Of a stretch of 64,000 nucleotides of DNA, positions 27,893-36,228 are shown in pieces. The notes under the pieces are model-generated. The model ran no database searches. It was not told where the DNA came from and saw only the letters and a program-made list of their open reading frames with translations. The first letter of the stretch is position 1; the number at the start of each line of letters is the position of its first letter. Both the position numbers and the translations under genes were made by a program. Source of the DNA: Pseudomonas viridiflava (GTDB lineage Bacteria; Pseudomonadota; Gammaproteobacteria; Pseudomonadales; Pseudomonadaceae); assembly GCF_900585905.1 (NCBI RefSeq), contig NZ_UTVH01000010.1:62001-126000 (forward strand). The letters run 5' to 3'.

Positions 27893-27913
27893 GTAACCGT
27901 CCGGCAAGCCAAG
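27893..27913. repeat. Solitary IS66-type terminal repeat
   Basis: GTAACCGTCCGGCAAGCC resembles the left end of the IS66 element at 40560 (GTAACCGTCCGGCCAAC). It starts 1-2 bp after homology to the IS1182 transposase stops, so it may mark where an IS66-type element once cut into that gene. Confidence 0.45.
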
Positions 27914-28128
27914 CAGCTCGCACGACCATACAAAAACTTGATTTCCCCCTGATCACCAGCGAAATTCCGCCTTGGCCTGTACCAATTTTGTACTAAATTA
28001 AGGTATTTCGGGGATTTTAGGAGTATTCATAGCCAAGCATAGACCCTGAAACCCCATTTTTGAATACACCAGCTATTCCGTACATCATTGAACTTGAAGA
28101 TTGGCTGAATGCTGGAATAGCTAGCCAC
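27914..28128. other. Non-coding remainder between the IS remnant and a small gene
   Basis: About 215 bp with no supportable gene; probably debris of the mobile elements to its left. Confidence 0.4.
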
Positions 28129-28464
28129 TCAGAACTTGCTGAGCTTTTTGCTCATGAGACCGCGAAACGCCATGCGTGCACGGGCTACAAATTCGTTTTC
28201 AGACTCTTCAGGCATAGGGTCGCCCAGCGTAGTGCTTAGCTCTTCAATGAATGTATCGCTCGCAACAACTTCTGCAACGTGCTCGGAAAGCTCCTGCTGT
28301 TTTTTATTTTCAACGTCTAATAACTGCGCGGAGCGGAAAACCGAGAGGACAGCAGACGATAAGTTGGTTACGTTGAACGGTTTGACAGCGCTTGACTCAT
28401 GACCCAGTTGGGGCGGGGGCATCATTCCATCGTGTTTCTTTACGAAATCTTTAAAGTCACTCAT
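28129..28464 (-). CDS. Hypothetical protein, second of a small two-gene unit
   Basis: A 111-aa polar protein (MSDFKDFVKKHDGMM...) with a probable amphipathic helical C-terminal half (ENKKQQELSEHVAEVV... FRGLMSKKLSKF). AAGGGGAAATGA lies before the ATG. It is 10 bp downstream of a 50-aa gene on the same strand. No family recognised. Confidence 0.6.
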   Translation of the reverse strand: MSDFKDFVKKHDGMMPPPQLGHESSAVKPFNVTNLSSAVLSVFRSAQLLDVENKKQQELSEHVAEVVASDTFIEELSTTLGDPMPEESENEFVARARMAFRGLMSKKLSKF

Positions 28465-28474
28465 TCATTTCCCC

Positions 28475-28627
28475 TTATCCTTTAGCCTGCTTGCTGCGAA
28501 AAAACGCGCGCACCAGATGTTCGATGAGAGAGAATGCGGCCTCCACGACTTTGGTTTTGACGGCCTCAGGTATTGCGCCCCATAGCCCTGCGATGGCAAG
28601 AAACACCGTTTTGATTATCTGTAACAT
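28475..28627 (-). CDS. 50-aa hydrophobic/amphipathic peptide, first of a small two-gene unit
   Basis: The peptide starts MLQIIKTVFLAIAGLWGAIP and ends FFRSKQAKG: a hydrophobic N-terminal helix followed by an amphipathic basic helix. AGGAGG lies 5 bp before the ATG at 28627, one of the strongest ribosome sites in this region, which argues that it is real. It lies 10 bp before the 111-aa gene, so the two are probably co-transcribed. It could be a membrane-active peptide, but that is only a guess from composition. Confidence 0.55.
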   Translation of the reverse strand: MLQIIKTVFLAIAGLWGAIPEAVKTKVVEAAFSLIEHLVRAFFRSKQAKG

Positions 28628-29161
28628 TCAGCCCTCCTGTGAGAATCCTGCGAAATACTTGTCAGAAATGTGTATCGGCTGAGTGAGGCAGATGTTTAGG
28701 TAAATGCCTCGGCCCCTCCCATTGCGGTGAGCTGCCGCTTTTCACGGAAGGTACAAATCGTTCCCCAATAAGCCGGGGCCGAACTGGAGCTACAATGCCA
28801 ATTCGGGCGCGCCGATGTTCACGCCTTCGGTGTTGGCCATACCCGACCGCTCCTGCCCAATTGCAGCCATCGGCAAACGAGCCCGCAGAGCAACCTCCCA
28901 ACGTTTAACGGGGCAAATGCTGTAAAAAGCGCAGGCCAAAACACCCATAAATTAGCGACCCAAAGTCGACTAACAGTGAGCACCCTCAAATGCCACGACA
29001 TCTGCGCAGGCCTCCAACTCACTGCGCAGACGCAGCAGCTTATCCATCTGGCTGGTAACCGAGCCAACTTGTACTACGGTTGTCTCGACCCTCAATAAAT
29101 TGCCAGGCCATGCTGGAGGTGCACGGGCACCCTAGGAACAGCCTGCGCCCCAGGAGCTTCG
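28628..29161. other. Intergenic region upstream of the epimerase homologue
   Basis: About 530 bp without a gene. It contains the first copy of a 37-38 bp direct repeat (28997-29033) and the promoter of the gene at 29162; AGGAGCTTCG just before 29162 is its ribosome site. Confidence 0.5.
28997..29033. repeat. Direct repeat copy 1 flanking the epimerase homologue
   Basis: GACATCTGCGCAGGCC... ACTGCGCAGACGC matches the sequence at 31936-31973 with one extra base and a few changes. It contains inverted TCTGCGCA/TGCGCAGA arms. Confidence 0.8.
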
Positions 29162-31876
29162 ATGACCACTGTCTACTATAACGTCCGCGATTATGGCGCG
29201 GTCGGCGATGGCGTTACCGACGATACGAAGGCGATCCAGGCCACCATCGACGCCGCCAGGGCAGCCATTGATGCCGCCGACGAAATAATCGATGCCGAGG
29301 TGTACCTGCCTGAAGGCACCTACATCGTCAGCGGCAACCCTGAGTTGGACGCCAGCAGCTGCCTGCGGCTTTATAACCGGGTGACCCTGGGGGGTGACGG
29401 CGCCGACGCGACCACCCTCAAACTTGCCGATGGGTGGGACAAGACCGTTACCGGTATTGTGCGAACCGCTGGCGAAACCCAGCACGTTGGCGCCCATGAC
29501 CTCACCATCGACGGCAACAGTGCAAATACCAGTGGCCGCGTAGATGGTTTCACCACCGGCGGGGAGAACTTGCGCGACAACCCGGACACGGGCGTCACCC
29601 TCAGCGGCGTGGCGCTGGTCAATTGCAGCGGCAACGGGCTCAACGCCCAGGAGAACACCTACGGCCTGACCGTTACCGACAGCGTGGCCAGGGGCAATGG
29701 CCTGGATGGTTTCTTCGCCCACCTGATCGGCCAGAACAGCGAATATGTAGATGCCGGTGGCTTCCAGGACAACCGCAGCGAGGGCAACGGTCGCAATGGC
29801 TTCACGCTGTTGCTGGATAACTACCAGACCACCCTGGCCGACAACGACGCCTTCAACAACGACGGCCGCGGGATCCTCGTCCAGGGCCCGCAGGGCGATG
29901 AGCCCAACGGGCGGGTGCAGATCACGGGTGGTGAGGTGTTTGGCAACGGGGAGGAGGGGGTGCTACTCAAGCTCACTGACCAAAACCGGGTCAGCGGCGT
30001 AACCGTGCACGATAATGGCGGCGCGGCCGTAGGCCTGTTCGGTGGCGGGGGCAACACCATCGCTGGCAATACCCTTTATAACAACGTGGTGGACCATGGC
30101 AACGCGGAAGTCGTCATACAGGCCTCGGACGACGCGGATGTCACTGCCGTGGGGTCGGCCCAGGGCAACGTGGTGTACAACAACATCATCAGCGGTGGCA
30201 ATGCCAGCTATGCAGTCACCGAGCGCAACGAAGACGCTGTTGGCTTCAATACGGTTTTTGACAATTACTTCAGCCACCTGGGCGACCCCGCCACGCTGTT
30301 TTATGGCACCGACAGCAACGCGTTCGGGAACCACGCCGGGCTGGTACTGACCGGAACGGCCAGCAGCAACACCCTGACTGCAACCGATGTGGCCGATACC
30401 CTCCTCTATGGCGGCGCGGGCAATGACCGCCTGGTGGGCGGCGCCTACGATGACCTGTTATACGGCGGCGTCGGCAGAGACAGACTTACGGGCGGCGAGG
30501 GCGCCGACACCTTCCGCTACACCAATGCCAGTGACAGCGTACGTGGTGCCAGTGACCTTATCACTGACTTCGCACCTGGCGAGGATAAGCTCGATGTGGC
30601 AAGCCTTGGCTATTTCGGCCTGGGCAATGGGCATGACGGCACCCTGCGGGCCATCTACAACGCCAGCCTGGACCGCACCTACCTGCAAAGTCTCGATGCC
30701 GACAGCAACGGCCAGTATTTCCAGCTGGCGTTGGCCGGCAACTACCTTGGCCGGTTGCAAGCCGCCGACTTCGAAACGCTGTTTAAAGGGACTGGCAGCG
30801 ACAATACCCTGAACGGCACCGATGCCAACGAAACGCTTGCAGGCCTGGCCGGGCGGGACACGCTGAACGCTGCCAGCGGCAACGATTACCTGATTGGCGG
30901 CGCCGGTGCTGACCAGCTCACCGGTGGCGCGGGTGCGGATACCTTCGTGATCACCGCACTGCGCGACAGCTACGGCAACGACACGCCTGGTGTGGATGCC
31001 AGCGACACGATTACGGATTTTGACTATCGCCAGGACGTGCTGGATTTGTCTGCGCTGGGCTTCACCTCGCTAGGTAGCGGCCATGATGGCACCCTCCAGG
31101 CCACACAAGTGGGCGCCACGGGTAACATGCTGCTGCAGTCGCTGGACCCGGACGCCAATGGCAACTACTTCAAACTGCTGCTGGAACACGTCGGTTATAT
31201 CAATAATTCGGCGATCCGCTTCGGCGATCCGATAGACACTCATTTCAATGCGCAACCTGCCAGTTACGATGACTACTCTCTCGACTCGCCGACCTCGGGC
31301 GACGATATTATCGTCGGGTACTTCAGCGACGATCGCCTCTCCGGCCTGGCGGGCAACGACACCCTGCGCGGCGCGGCCGGTAACGATACGCTGATGGGTG
31401 ATGCCGGAGCCGATACGCTGGACGGCGGCAGTGGCAACGACACCCTGGTCGGCGGCACTGGCAATGATCTGCTTGGCGGCGGTGCCGGGGACGATAGCCT
31501 TACAGGAGGCCGAGGAGTGGACCAGCTCACCGGCGGTTCGGGCGCCGATACGTTCCTCTTTACCAGCCGTGTCGACAGCCTGCACGGTGCCAGCGATCTG
31601 ATCACCGACTTTTCAGCCGCCCGGGACCTTATCAATGTCTCTGCCCTGGGCTACACCGGCCTTGGCAACGGTCACGACGGCACACTCAACGTCAGCTACA
31701 GCGCCGAGGTCGACCGCACCTATGTCGAGGATTTCACCACCACTGGCGGCCAACGCTTCGAGATCGCCCTGAGCGGTGACCATAGTCAGGATTTGGGCGC
31801 AGGCCAGTTCATATTCGCCGAAGCTGTGCAGGAGCTGACAGTATTGGGCGTATCGGGCCTTGGTGCTTCCATATGA
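29162..31876 (+). CDS. AlgE-type mannuronan C5-epimerase homologue with altered active site, three R-modules
   Basis: A 904-aa calcium-binding secreted protein. Residues 1-400 form the AlgE A-module, a right-handed beta-helix starting YYNVRDYGAVGDGVTDD. The rest is three R-modules with nonapeptide repeats (GGAGNDRLVGG, GGAGADQLTGG, GGSGNDTLVGG) each followed by a LITDF...LGxGHDGTL linker, as in type I-secreted epimerases. In active AlgE enzymes the catalytic segment is YGFDPHE; here it is N158-G-L-N161-A-Q163-E, so the Tyr, Asp and His are replaced while the later Asp (Asp182 in NGLDGF) is kept. It may bind rather than epimerise alginate. No type I exporter is in the window. Confidence 0.85.
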   Translation: MTTVYYNVRDYGAVGDGVTDDTKAIQATIDAARAAIDAADEIIDAEVYLPEGTYIVSGNPELDASSCLRLYNRVTLGGDGADATTLKLADGWDKTVTGIVRTAGETQHVGAHDLTIDGNSANTSGRVDGFTTGGENLRDNPDTGVTLSGVALVNCSGNGLNAQENTYGLTVTDSVARGNGLDGFFAHLIGQNSEYVDAGGFQDNRSEGNGRNGFTLLLDNYQTTLADNDAFNNDGRGILVQGPQGDEPNGRVQITGGEVFGNGEEGVLLKLTDQNRVSGVTVHDNGGAAVGLFGGGGNTIAGNTLYNNVVDHGNAEVVIQASDDADVTAVGSAQGNVVYNNIISGGNASYAVTERNEDAVGFNTVFDNYFSHLGDPATLFYGTDSNAFGNHAGLVLTGTASSNTLTATDVADTLLYGGAGNDRLVGGAYDDLLYGGVGRDRLTGGEGADTFRYTNASDSVRGASDLITDFAPGEDKLDVASLGYFGLGNGHDGTLRAIYNASLDRTYLQSLDADSNGQYFQLALAGNYLGRLQAADFETLFKGTGSDNTLNGTDANETLAGLAGRDTLNAASGNDYLIGGAGADQLTGGAGADTFVITALRDSYGNDTPGVDASDTITDFDYRQDVLDLSALGFTSLGSGHDGTLQATQVGATGNMLLQSLDPDANGNYFKLLLEHVGYINNSAIRFGDPIDTHFNAQPASYDDYSLDSPTSGDDIIVGYFSDDRLSGLAGNDTLRGAAGNDTLMGDAGADTLDGGSGNDTLVGGTGNDLLGGGAGDDSLTGGRGVDQLTGGSGADTFLFTSRVDSLHGASDLITDFSAARDLINVSALGYTGLGNGHDGTLNVSYSAEVDRTYVEDFTTTGGQRFEIALSGDHSQDLGAGQFIFAEAVQELTVLGVSGLGASI

Positions 31877-31935
31877 GGCGTGGGCGCCCGGGCGAGTAGG
31901 TGCCGGAGACGATGAAGCCGTCGTCTGCCCAAACT

Positions 31936-31973
31936 GACATCTGCGCAGTGCCTGCAACTCACTGCGCAGACGC
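31936..31973. repeat. Direct repeat copy 2 flanking the epimerase homologue
   Basis: Second copy of the 28997-29033 repeat. Here the inverted arms are perfect over 11 bases (TCTGCGCAGTG and CACTGCGCAGA, 9-base loop), so it could also act as a terminator for the genes converging here. Confidence 0.8.
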
Positions 31974-31980
31974 CGCACAC

Positions 31981-33237
31981 TTACTGTTTAGAAGTGCCTT
32001 TGGACAGCTCCATGATCATCCGCGTCAGCAGGTAGATCCGTGGCGAGACGCTTTCGACTTCGGCGTATTCCTCCGGCGTGTGAATGTTGCCGCCGACGAT
32101 GCCGAAACCGTCCAGCGTCGGTACGCCCACACTGGCGGCCAGGCTCGCATCGGCTGCGCCGCCGCTGCCTTCGATGGTCAGCGTACGGCCCAGTTCGCCG
32201 TAAATGCCTTGGGCGATGGCCACCAGCTTGTCGGTTTCAGCGGTTTGCGGCATGGGTGGCAGGCCACGAACCAGCCTGGTCGACACTTCAGTTTCCGGGA
32301 TCAGTTTGTCGGCCGAGACTCGCGCCAGGTCCTTCTCGATCCGGTCGAACTCTTCCGGCACCGCTGCGCGCACATCGGCCTTGGCGTTGGCGTGATCAGG
32401 GATGACGTTGGTGCGATCACCGGCATTGATCACCGTGAAGTTGATGGTGGTCTTCTTCTCGGCATCGCCCAGTTTGCCCAGTTGCAGGATCTGATGCGCC
32501 GCTTCCATCGCCGCGTTGCGCCCCAGTTCCGGTGCGACGCCCGCGTGGGATGCTTTACCCTTCACATCAACCTCTGCCGTGGCGCTGCCTTTGCGCCAGA
32601 CAACCAGGCCGTCAGCCGGGCGACCGGGTTCCAGATTCAACGTCACATCATGTTGTTTGGCGGTTTTCTTGATCAGGTCGGTGGCCGCGTCAGAGCCGGT
32701 TTCTTCGCTGGCGTCCAGCAGAAAGGTGATCTGCGCGTAGTCGGTAAACTTCAGGTTTTTCAGAATCTGCAGCGCATAGATCCCGGCAACGATGCCGCCC
32801 TTGTCGTCCATCACGCCGGGGCCATAAGCGCGCCCGTCCTTGATGTGGAAAGGCCGGGCAGCGGCCGAGCCTTCCTTGAATACCGTATCCATGTGCGCCA
32901 TGAGCAGGATCTTCGCCTTGCCCGTGCCCTTGAGCGTGGCAATCACATGCTTGCTCTTGTCGGGGGCCGTGTTGGGGAACGTCTCGATAGTCGCGCCGAG
33001 CTTCTTCAACTCAGCGATGACAATGGCGCTCACCTGGCTCAGCCCCGGCTCGTAACCGGAGCCAGAATCGATATTCACCAATTGCTCCAACAGTTTCAGC
33101 GCGGGCTCTTTGGATTGCTCGGCGCCAGCCTGAACCAGTTTGTCGGGCGTCGCCGCCTGAGCGAGGGAGCTGCCACCAAAGGTGACAGCAAGCGCCAGAG
33201 CGGAGGCGAGGGCAGAGCGCGAGAATATCAATGGCAT
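31981..33237 (-). CDS. Periplasmic M20 carboxypeptidase (glutamate carboxypeptidase/CPG2-like)
   Basis: A 418-aa zinc exopeptidase with a signal peptide (ALASALALAVTFGGSSLAQAA, cleaved near residue 29). The metal site is intact: His in LLMAHMDTV, Asp in GPGVMDDKGG, Glu pair in DASEETGSD, Asp/Glu in NLEPGRP and the final His in GGNIHTPEEY. The CPG2 group removes C-terminal glutamate from folates and peptides. AAGGAACGACCC precedes the ATG. Its 3' end sits next to direct repeat copy 2. Confidence 0.9.
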   Translation of the reverse strand: MPLIFSRSALASALALAVTFGGSSLAQAATPDKLVQAGAEQSKEPALKLLEQLVNIDSGSGYEPGLSQVSAIVIAELKKLGATIETFPNTAPDKSKHVIATLKGTGKAKILLMAHMDTVFKEGSAAARPFHIKDGRAYGPGVMDDKGGIVAGIYALQILKNLKFTDYAQITFLLDASEETGSDAATDLIKKTAKQHDVTLNLEPGRPADGLVVWRKGSATAEVDVKGKASHAGVAPELGRNAAMEAAHQILQLGKLGDAEKKTTINFTVINAGDRTNVIPDHANAKADVRAAVPEEFDRIEKDLARVSADKLIPETEVSTRLVRGLPPMPQTAETDKLVAIAQGIYGELGRTLTIEGSGGAADASLAASVGVPTLDGFGIVGGNIHTPEEYAEVESVSPRIYLLTRMIMELSKGTSKQ

Positions 33238-33413
33238 GGGTCGTTCCTTGAGTGGGCTGGAGTCAGTAAAACGATCCTAACTCAATGCAACCATTCTCGC
33301 AGCGGGCACCCGCCAATCTGGTTGTACCAACGCTCATAAGCCACTGATCATCAGATGTTCATTGATATAAAAAGAAAGACTTAAAGTGGCTTACCGCTTC
33401 ATCTCCCTGGCCG

Positions 33414-34298
33414 CTATGTGATGTCTACTATCGACTCAATCGCCTTTTGTAGATATTTGGAGCGTTGATGAGCAATGGATTCGTTGCGAGGATTCGCTGA
33501 AACTGTTGAATCGGACCGCGTGTTTCGCTGGGTACGCTGCTCTAGGGTGTCTCCGCGCTTGTTGATGACTTCAGTTTCAAGCTCAGGGCGGGCCTTAACG
33601 ATTTCAGCAAGGCGCTTACTACTTTGCATGTGCTTCATGAACGTGGGTGGAAGGAGCCTGTCGACCTCCGAGTGAGGGACGATGTTATAGTCATTTTTTC
33701 CCGGAAGGGTATCGCTGGCATTTTGTGCGTGCAGCTTTTCAAAAGCCATTGAGGATTTATGCAATTTGACAGCATAGTCGAGACTGAACATACCGCAATC
33801 AAACGCACTTGATTGATGATTCACCTCAAGCATCGCGAATTTTGCGTCGGGTAAATGTTCTTGCAAGGCCATGTCAATCTGCATGGCCATCTGTGCAGGA
33901 CCCATGCTGTTACTGTTGCCAGGTTCAAGTCCTATCAGAGAATGCTTGCCATCGATAAATTTATAATCGAAGGCAGAGAAGTGCATTCTCCCTCCCTCAA
34001 TATTACCTACAAAACGAGCGGAGTTTTCTCCACGCTGGCTCAGCTCTTTGAGTTTCTCTGCCAACGCCGAAGGGCTCGCTGCGTGGTGAAGAGATAGCCC
34101 AGGATAATTCGTGTTCGCCCAAGACACCAGTTCAGGCATCGCTTCGAAATCGAGCCTGCCTAGCGTGGAGTCAGGCGCAATATCCTTGTCGATATAGTTC
34201 TTGACGCGCTTCTGGATGTCGCGAAGCGCTTGCTTGCTCTCGTGACTCCCTACATGAGGTAGTGATGAGTGAACAGCCCCTCTGATGTGCCCTATCAT
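33414..34298 (-). CDS. YopJ/HopZ-family type III effector (Ser/Thr/Lys acetyltransferase)
   Basis: A 294-aa protein with the full YopJ catalytic triad: His106 in GGRMHFSAFD, Glu125 in LIGLEPGN and Cys168 in SSAFDCGMFSLDYA. Members are injected by the type III system and acetylate host kinases, tubulin or immune regulators; they need host inositol hexakisphosphate. The N-terminus is Ser/His/Gln-rich as expected of a secretion signal. GGGAG lies just before the ATG. A perfect HrpL promoter is 187 bp upstream. The catalytic core is intact, so activity is expected. Confidence 0.88.
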   Translation of the reverse strand: MIGHIRGAVHSSLPHVGSHESKQALRDIQKRVKNYIDKDIAPDSTLGRLDFEAMPELVSWANTNYPGLSLHHAASPSALAEKLKELSQRGENSARFVGNIEGGRMHFSAFDYKFIDGKHSLIGLEPGNSNSMGPAQMAMQIDMALQEHLPDAKFAMLEVNHQSSAFDCGMFSLDYAVKLHKSSMAFEKLHAQNASDTLPGKNDYNIVPHSEVDRLLPPTFMKHMQSSKRLAEIVKARPELETEVINKRGDTLEQRTQRNTRSDSTVSANPRNESIAHQRSKYLQKAIESIVDIT

Positions 34299-34484
34299 AT
34301 TTTCTCCCGCGTGATAGCAAGGCTAACAAACCAAAGCCTCGCTAAGTTCTCAGTGGAATAAAGATTCAGCGTGTGAGTCGACGCTCCATTTTGACTGACA
34401 AGCAGGGTTCATTGAGTCGGCATCAGCCTGAGACACCTGCGTTGGAAGTTGCGCACGCGTGATCATCAGTCCACACGCAGGAGC

Positions 34485-34512
34485 TTAGTGGGAAATCAGG
34501 GGTTCTGGTTCC
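34485..34512 (-). promoter_or_regulatory. hrp box (HrpL sigma factor promoter)
   Basis: On the minus strand GGAACC is followed after exactly 15 bases by CCACTAA, a full match to the HrpL consensus GGAACC-N15/16-CCACNNA. It points towards the YopJ-like gene that starts at 34298. A 38-codon frame (MITRAQLPTQVSQ...) lies in between and may be leader sequence only. Confidence 0.85.
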
Positions 34513-34636
34513 CACACAAGGCCGCAGCCAAAAATGGGGAACCGTTTCGAGTAGGCCAAACATATGAATGCATGTGCTGTAAATTTTTTGGAGAGCAATG
34601 CGCCGAGCCTGCTTTCCAGCAGTACCCTACTTGCAG

Positions 34637-34663
34637 TCAGTGAACATGAGTCCCGTTCACTGA
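34637..34663 (-). terminator. Hairpin after the R-module gene
   Basis: TCAGTGAAC and GTTCACTGA form a 9-bp stem with a 9-base loop, 15 bp past the stop of the gene at 34678. No T-run follows on the minus strand, so it is a hairpin of uncertain terminator strength. Confidence 0.4.
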
Positions 34664-34677
34664 CCCTGCCGGAGGTG

Positions 34678-36228
34678 TCAGCCCAAGTGGTCAACGGCGA
34701 CGTGGGCAATAAGCGCCACGTTTGCAGTATCGGTAACCACCAGATCGGCATTGGTCAGATCTCGGGTGTAGTTGCCGTCCGCCAGCGTGATCTGGAAGGT
34801 TTGCCCATCGGCACCTGCCTCGTAGCTACGCAGGTAGGTACGTTCGCTGTACTCATCGTAGGTCATGCTCAGGGTGCCGTCGTGGCCGTTGCCCAACCCG
34901 GTGATGCCGAGCGCTGAGACATCGAGCTTGTCCACGCCGCTGATGAAGTCAGTGATCAAGTCGCCGCTGCCGGGATGGCTGTCGGCAGCGCTGGTGAACA
35001 CAAAACGGTCGCTGCCTGTGCCGCCGGTGAGCTTGTCCGCGCCCAGGCCACCGGTCAGCACGTCGTCTCCAGCATTGCCGTCGAGGATGTCGTTGCCGCC
35101 GCCGCCCGTCAGGGTGTCGTTGCCCCAGTAGCCATAGAGGCTCTCGGACTTGTCGCCGCCCGCCAGATTCACCGGGATGACCGGCTGCGGGGTGGTCAAA
35201 ACCGTCGCGTCACTGGGCGGGGCGAACAGCACAGTGCTGGCGTTGAGCTCATTGACGTGGTTGCCGCTGAGCATGATCTCAAAGCGGTTACCGTTGGCAT
35301 CGGCTTCCAGTGATTTAAGCGCGGTGACATCGCCAGCCAGGTTGAGAACCACCTTCAGCGTCCCGTTCAAGCCGTTACCCAGCCCGGTGAAGCCCAATGC
35401 GGACAGGTCGATCATGTCATGGTCGTTGCCATTGAAGTCAGTGATCAGGTCGCGGCTGCGGTAGCTGCCACTGGCATCGTTGCGCAAGCTGTCGCTGAGC
35501 TGGGTGTAGACGAAGGTATCGCCACCCGCACCGCCACTCAGGGTGTCGCCGCCTGCCCCGCCGTATAGCCGATCATTACCCGCACCCGCATCGACAGTGT
35601 CACGGCCAGCGCCTGCTCTGAGCGTTTCGTTGTTGTCGGTGCCCGTCAGCAGTTCGCTCTGCGTGGTGCCAGTGATCAGCGGTTGCAGGTTGGCATCGGT
35701 AAAGTTTTTGATGCTGCTGCCTGTGAAAGCCACGGCAAAATGCTTGCCGTTGAGATCCCGCTCATAGCTTTCCAGGAAGGTGACGCCACGCAGGGAATCG
35801 ATACGCATGTGCAGGGAATCACCATGGCCATTGCCTATATGGCTGTAGCCCAGGGCCGACACATCGAGGATATCGTGGGCGGTGTCGAATTTCTCGATGA
35901 AGTCGTAGGACTCACCCGCAGCATTGATAAAGCTGTCGCCGATGCGGTTGAAGCGGAATACGTCGTTGCCGGCGCCGCCATCCAGGCTGTCGAGTCCGGC
36001 ACCGCCGACCAGCACATCGTCGCCGCCCCCTCCGAATAAATAGTCATGAAGGTCCCCGCCCATCTGCAGTTCATTAGCCAGCCCGCCGCGTATGACGTCG
36101 TTGCCTGGAGTGCCCTGTATGATCAGCTCAACCGGGTTGCTGCTGACGCGGCTAGAGGCGCCTTTGACCTGCACATCCCCAAGCGCCGTATTATCGGTCG
36201 CGTCCTTGATGTCGAAAACCTGGGTCAT
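34678..36228 (-). CDS. Orphan RTX protein made only of AlgE-type R-modules
   Basis: A 516-aa protein with three blocks of calcium-binding nonapeptide repeats (GGGGDDVLVGGAGLDSLDGG, GAGGDTLSGGAGGDTF, GGNDILDGNAGDDVLTGG), each followed by the F-x-D...LDVSALG..GxGNGHDGTL linker seen in alginate epimerase R-modules. It has no catalytic A-module. R-modules bind alginate and promote folding and type I secretion, so this may be a secreted alginate- or calcium-binding protein. CAAGGAGCGCGC precedes the ATG. It resembles the C-terminal half of the epimerase homologue 3 kb away, suggesting a partial duplication. Confidence 0.85.
   Translation of the reverse strand: MTQVFDIKDATDNTALGDVQVKGASSRVSSNPVELIIQGTPGNDVIRGGLANELQMGGDLHDYLFGGGGDDVLVGGAGLDSLDGGAGNDVFRFNRIGDSFINAAGESYDFIEKFDTAHDILDVSALGYSHIGNGHGDSLHMRIDSLRGVTFLESYERDLNGKHFAVAFTGSSIKNFTDANLQPLITGTTQSELLTGTDNNETLRAGAGRDTVDAGAGNDRLYGGAGGDTLSGGAGGDTFVYTQLSDSLRNDASGSYRSRDLITDFNGNDHDMIDLSALGFTGLGNGLNGTLKVVLNLAGDVTALKSLEADANGNRFEIMLSGNHVNELNASTVLFAPPSDATVLTTPQPVIPVNLAGGDKSESLYGYWGNDTLTGGGGNDILDGNAGDDVLTGGLGADKLTGGTGSDRFVFTSAADSHPGSGDLITDFISGVDKLDVSALGITGLGNGHDGTLSMTYDEYSERTYLRSYEAGADGQTFQITLADGNYTRDLTNADLVVTDTANVALIAHVAVDHLG

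Noticed and set aside
31900..33339. 479-codon plus-strand frame opposite the M20 carboxypeptidase
   Set aside because: The minus-strand protein has a signal peptide and all metal ligands; the plus frame has no recognisable motif.
34538..34566. Second possible hrp box (GGAACC at 34538)
   Set aside because: No CCAC at 15-16 bases downstream, and no suitable gene on the plus strand.
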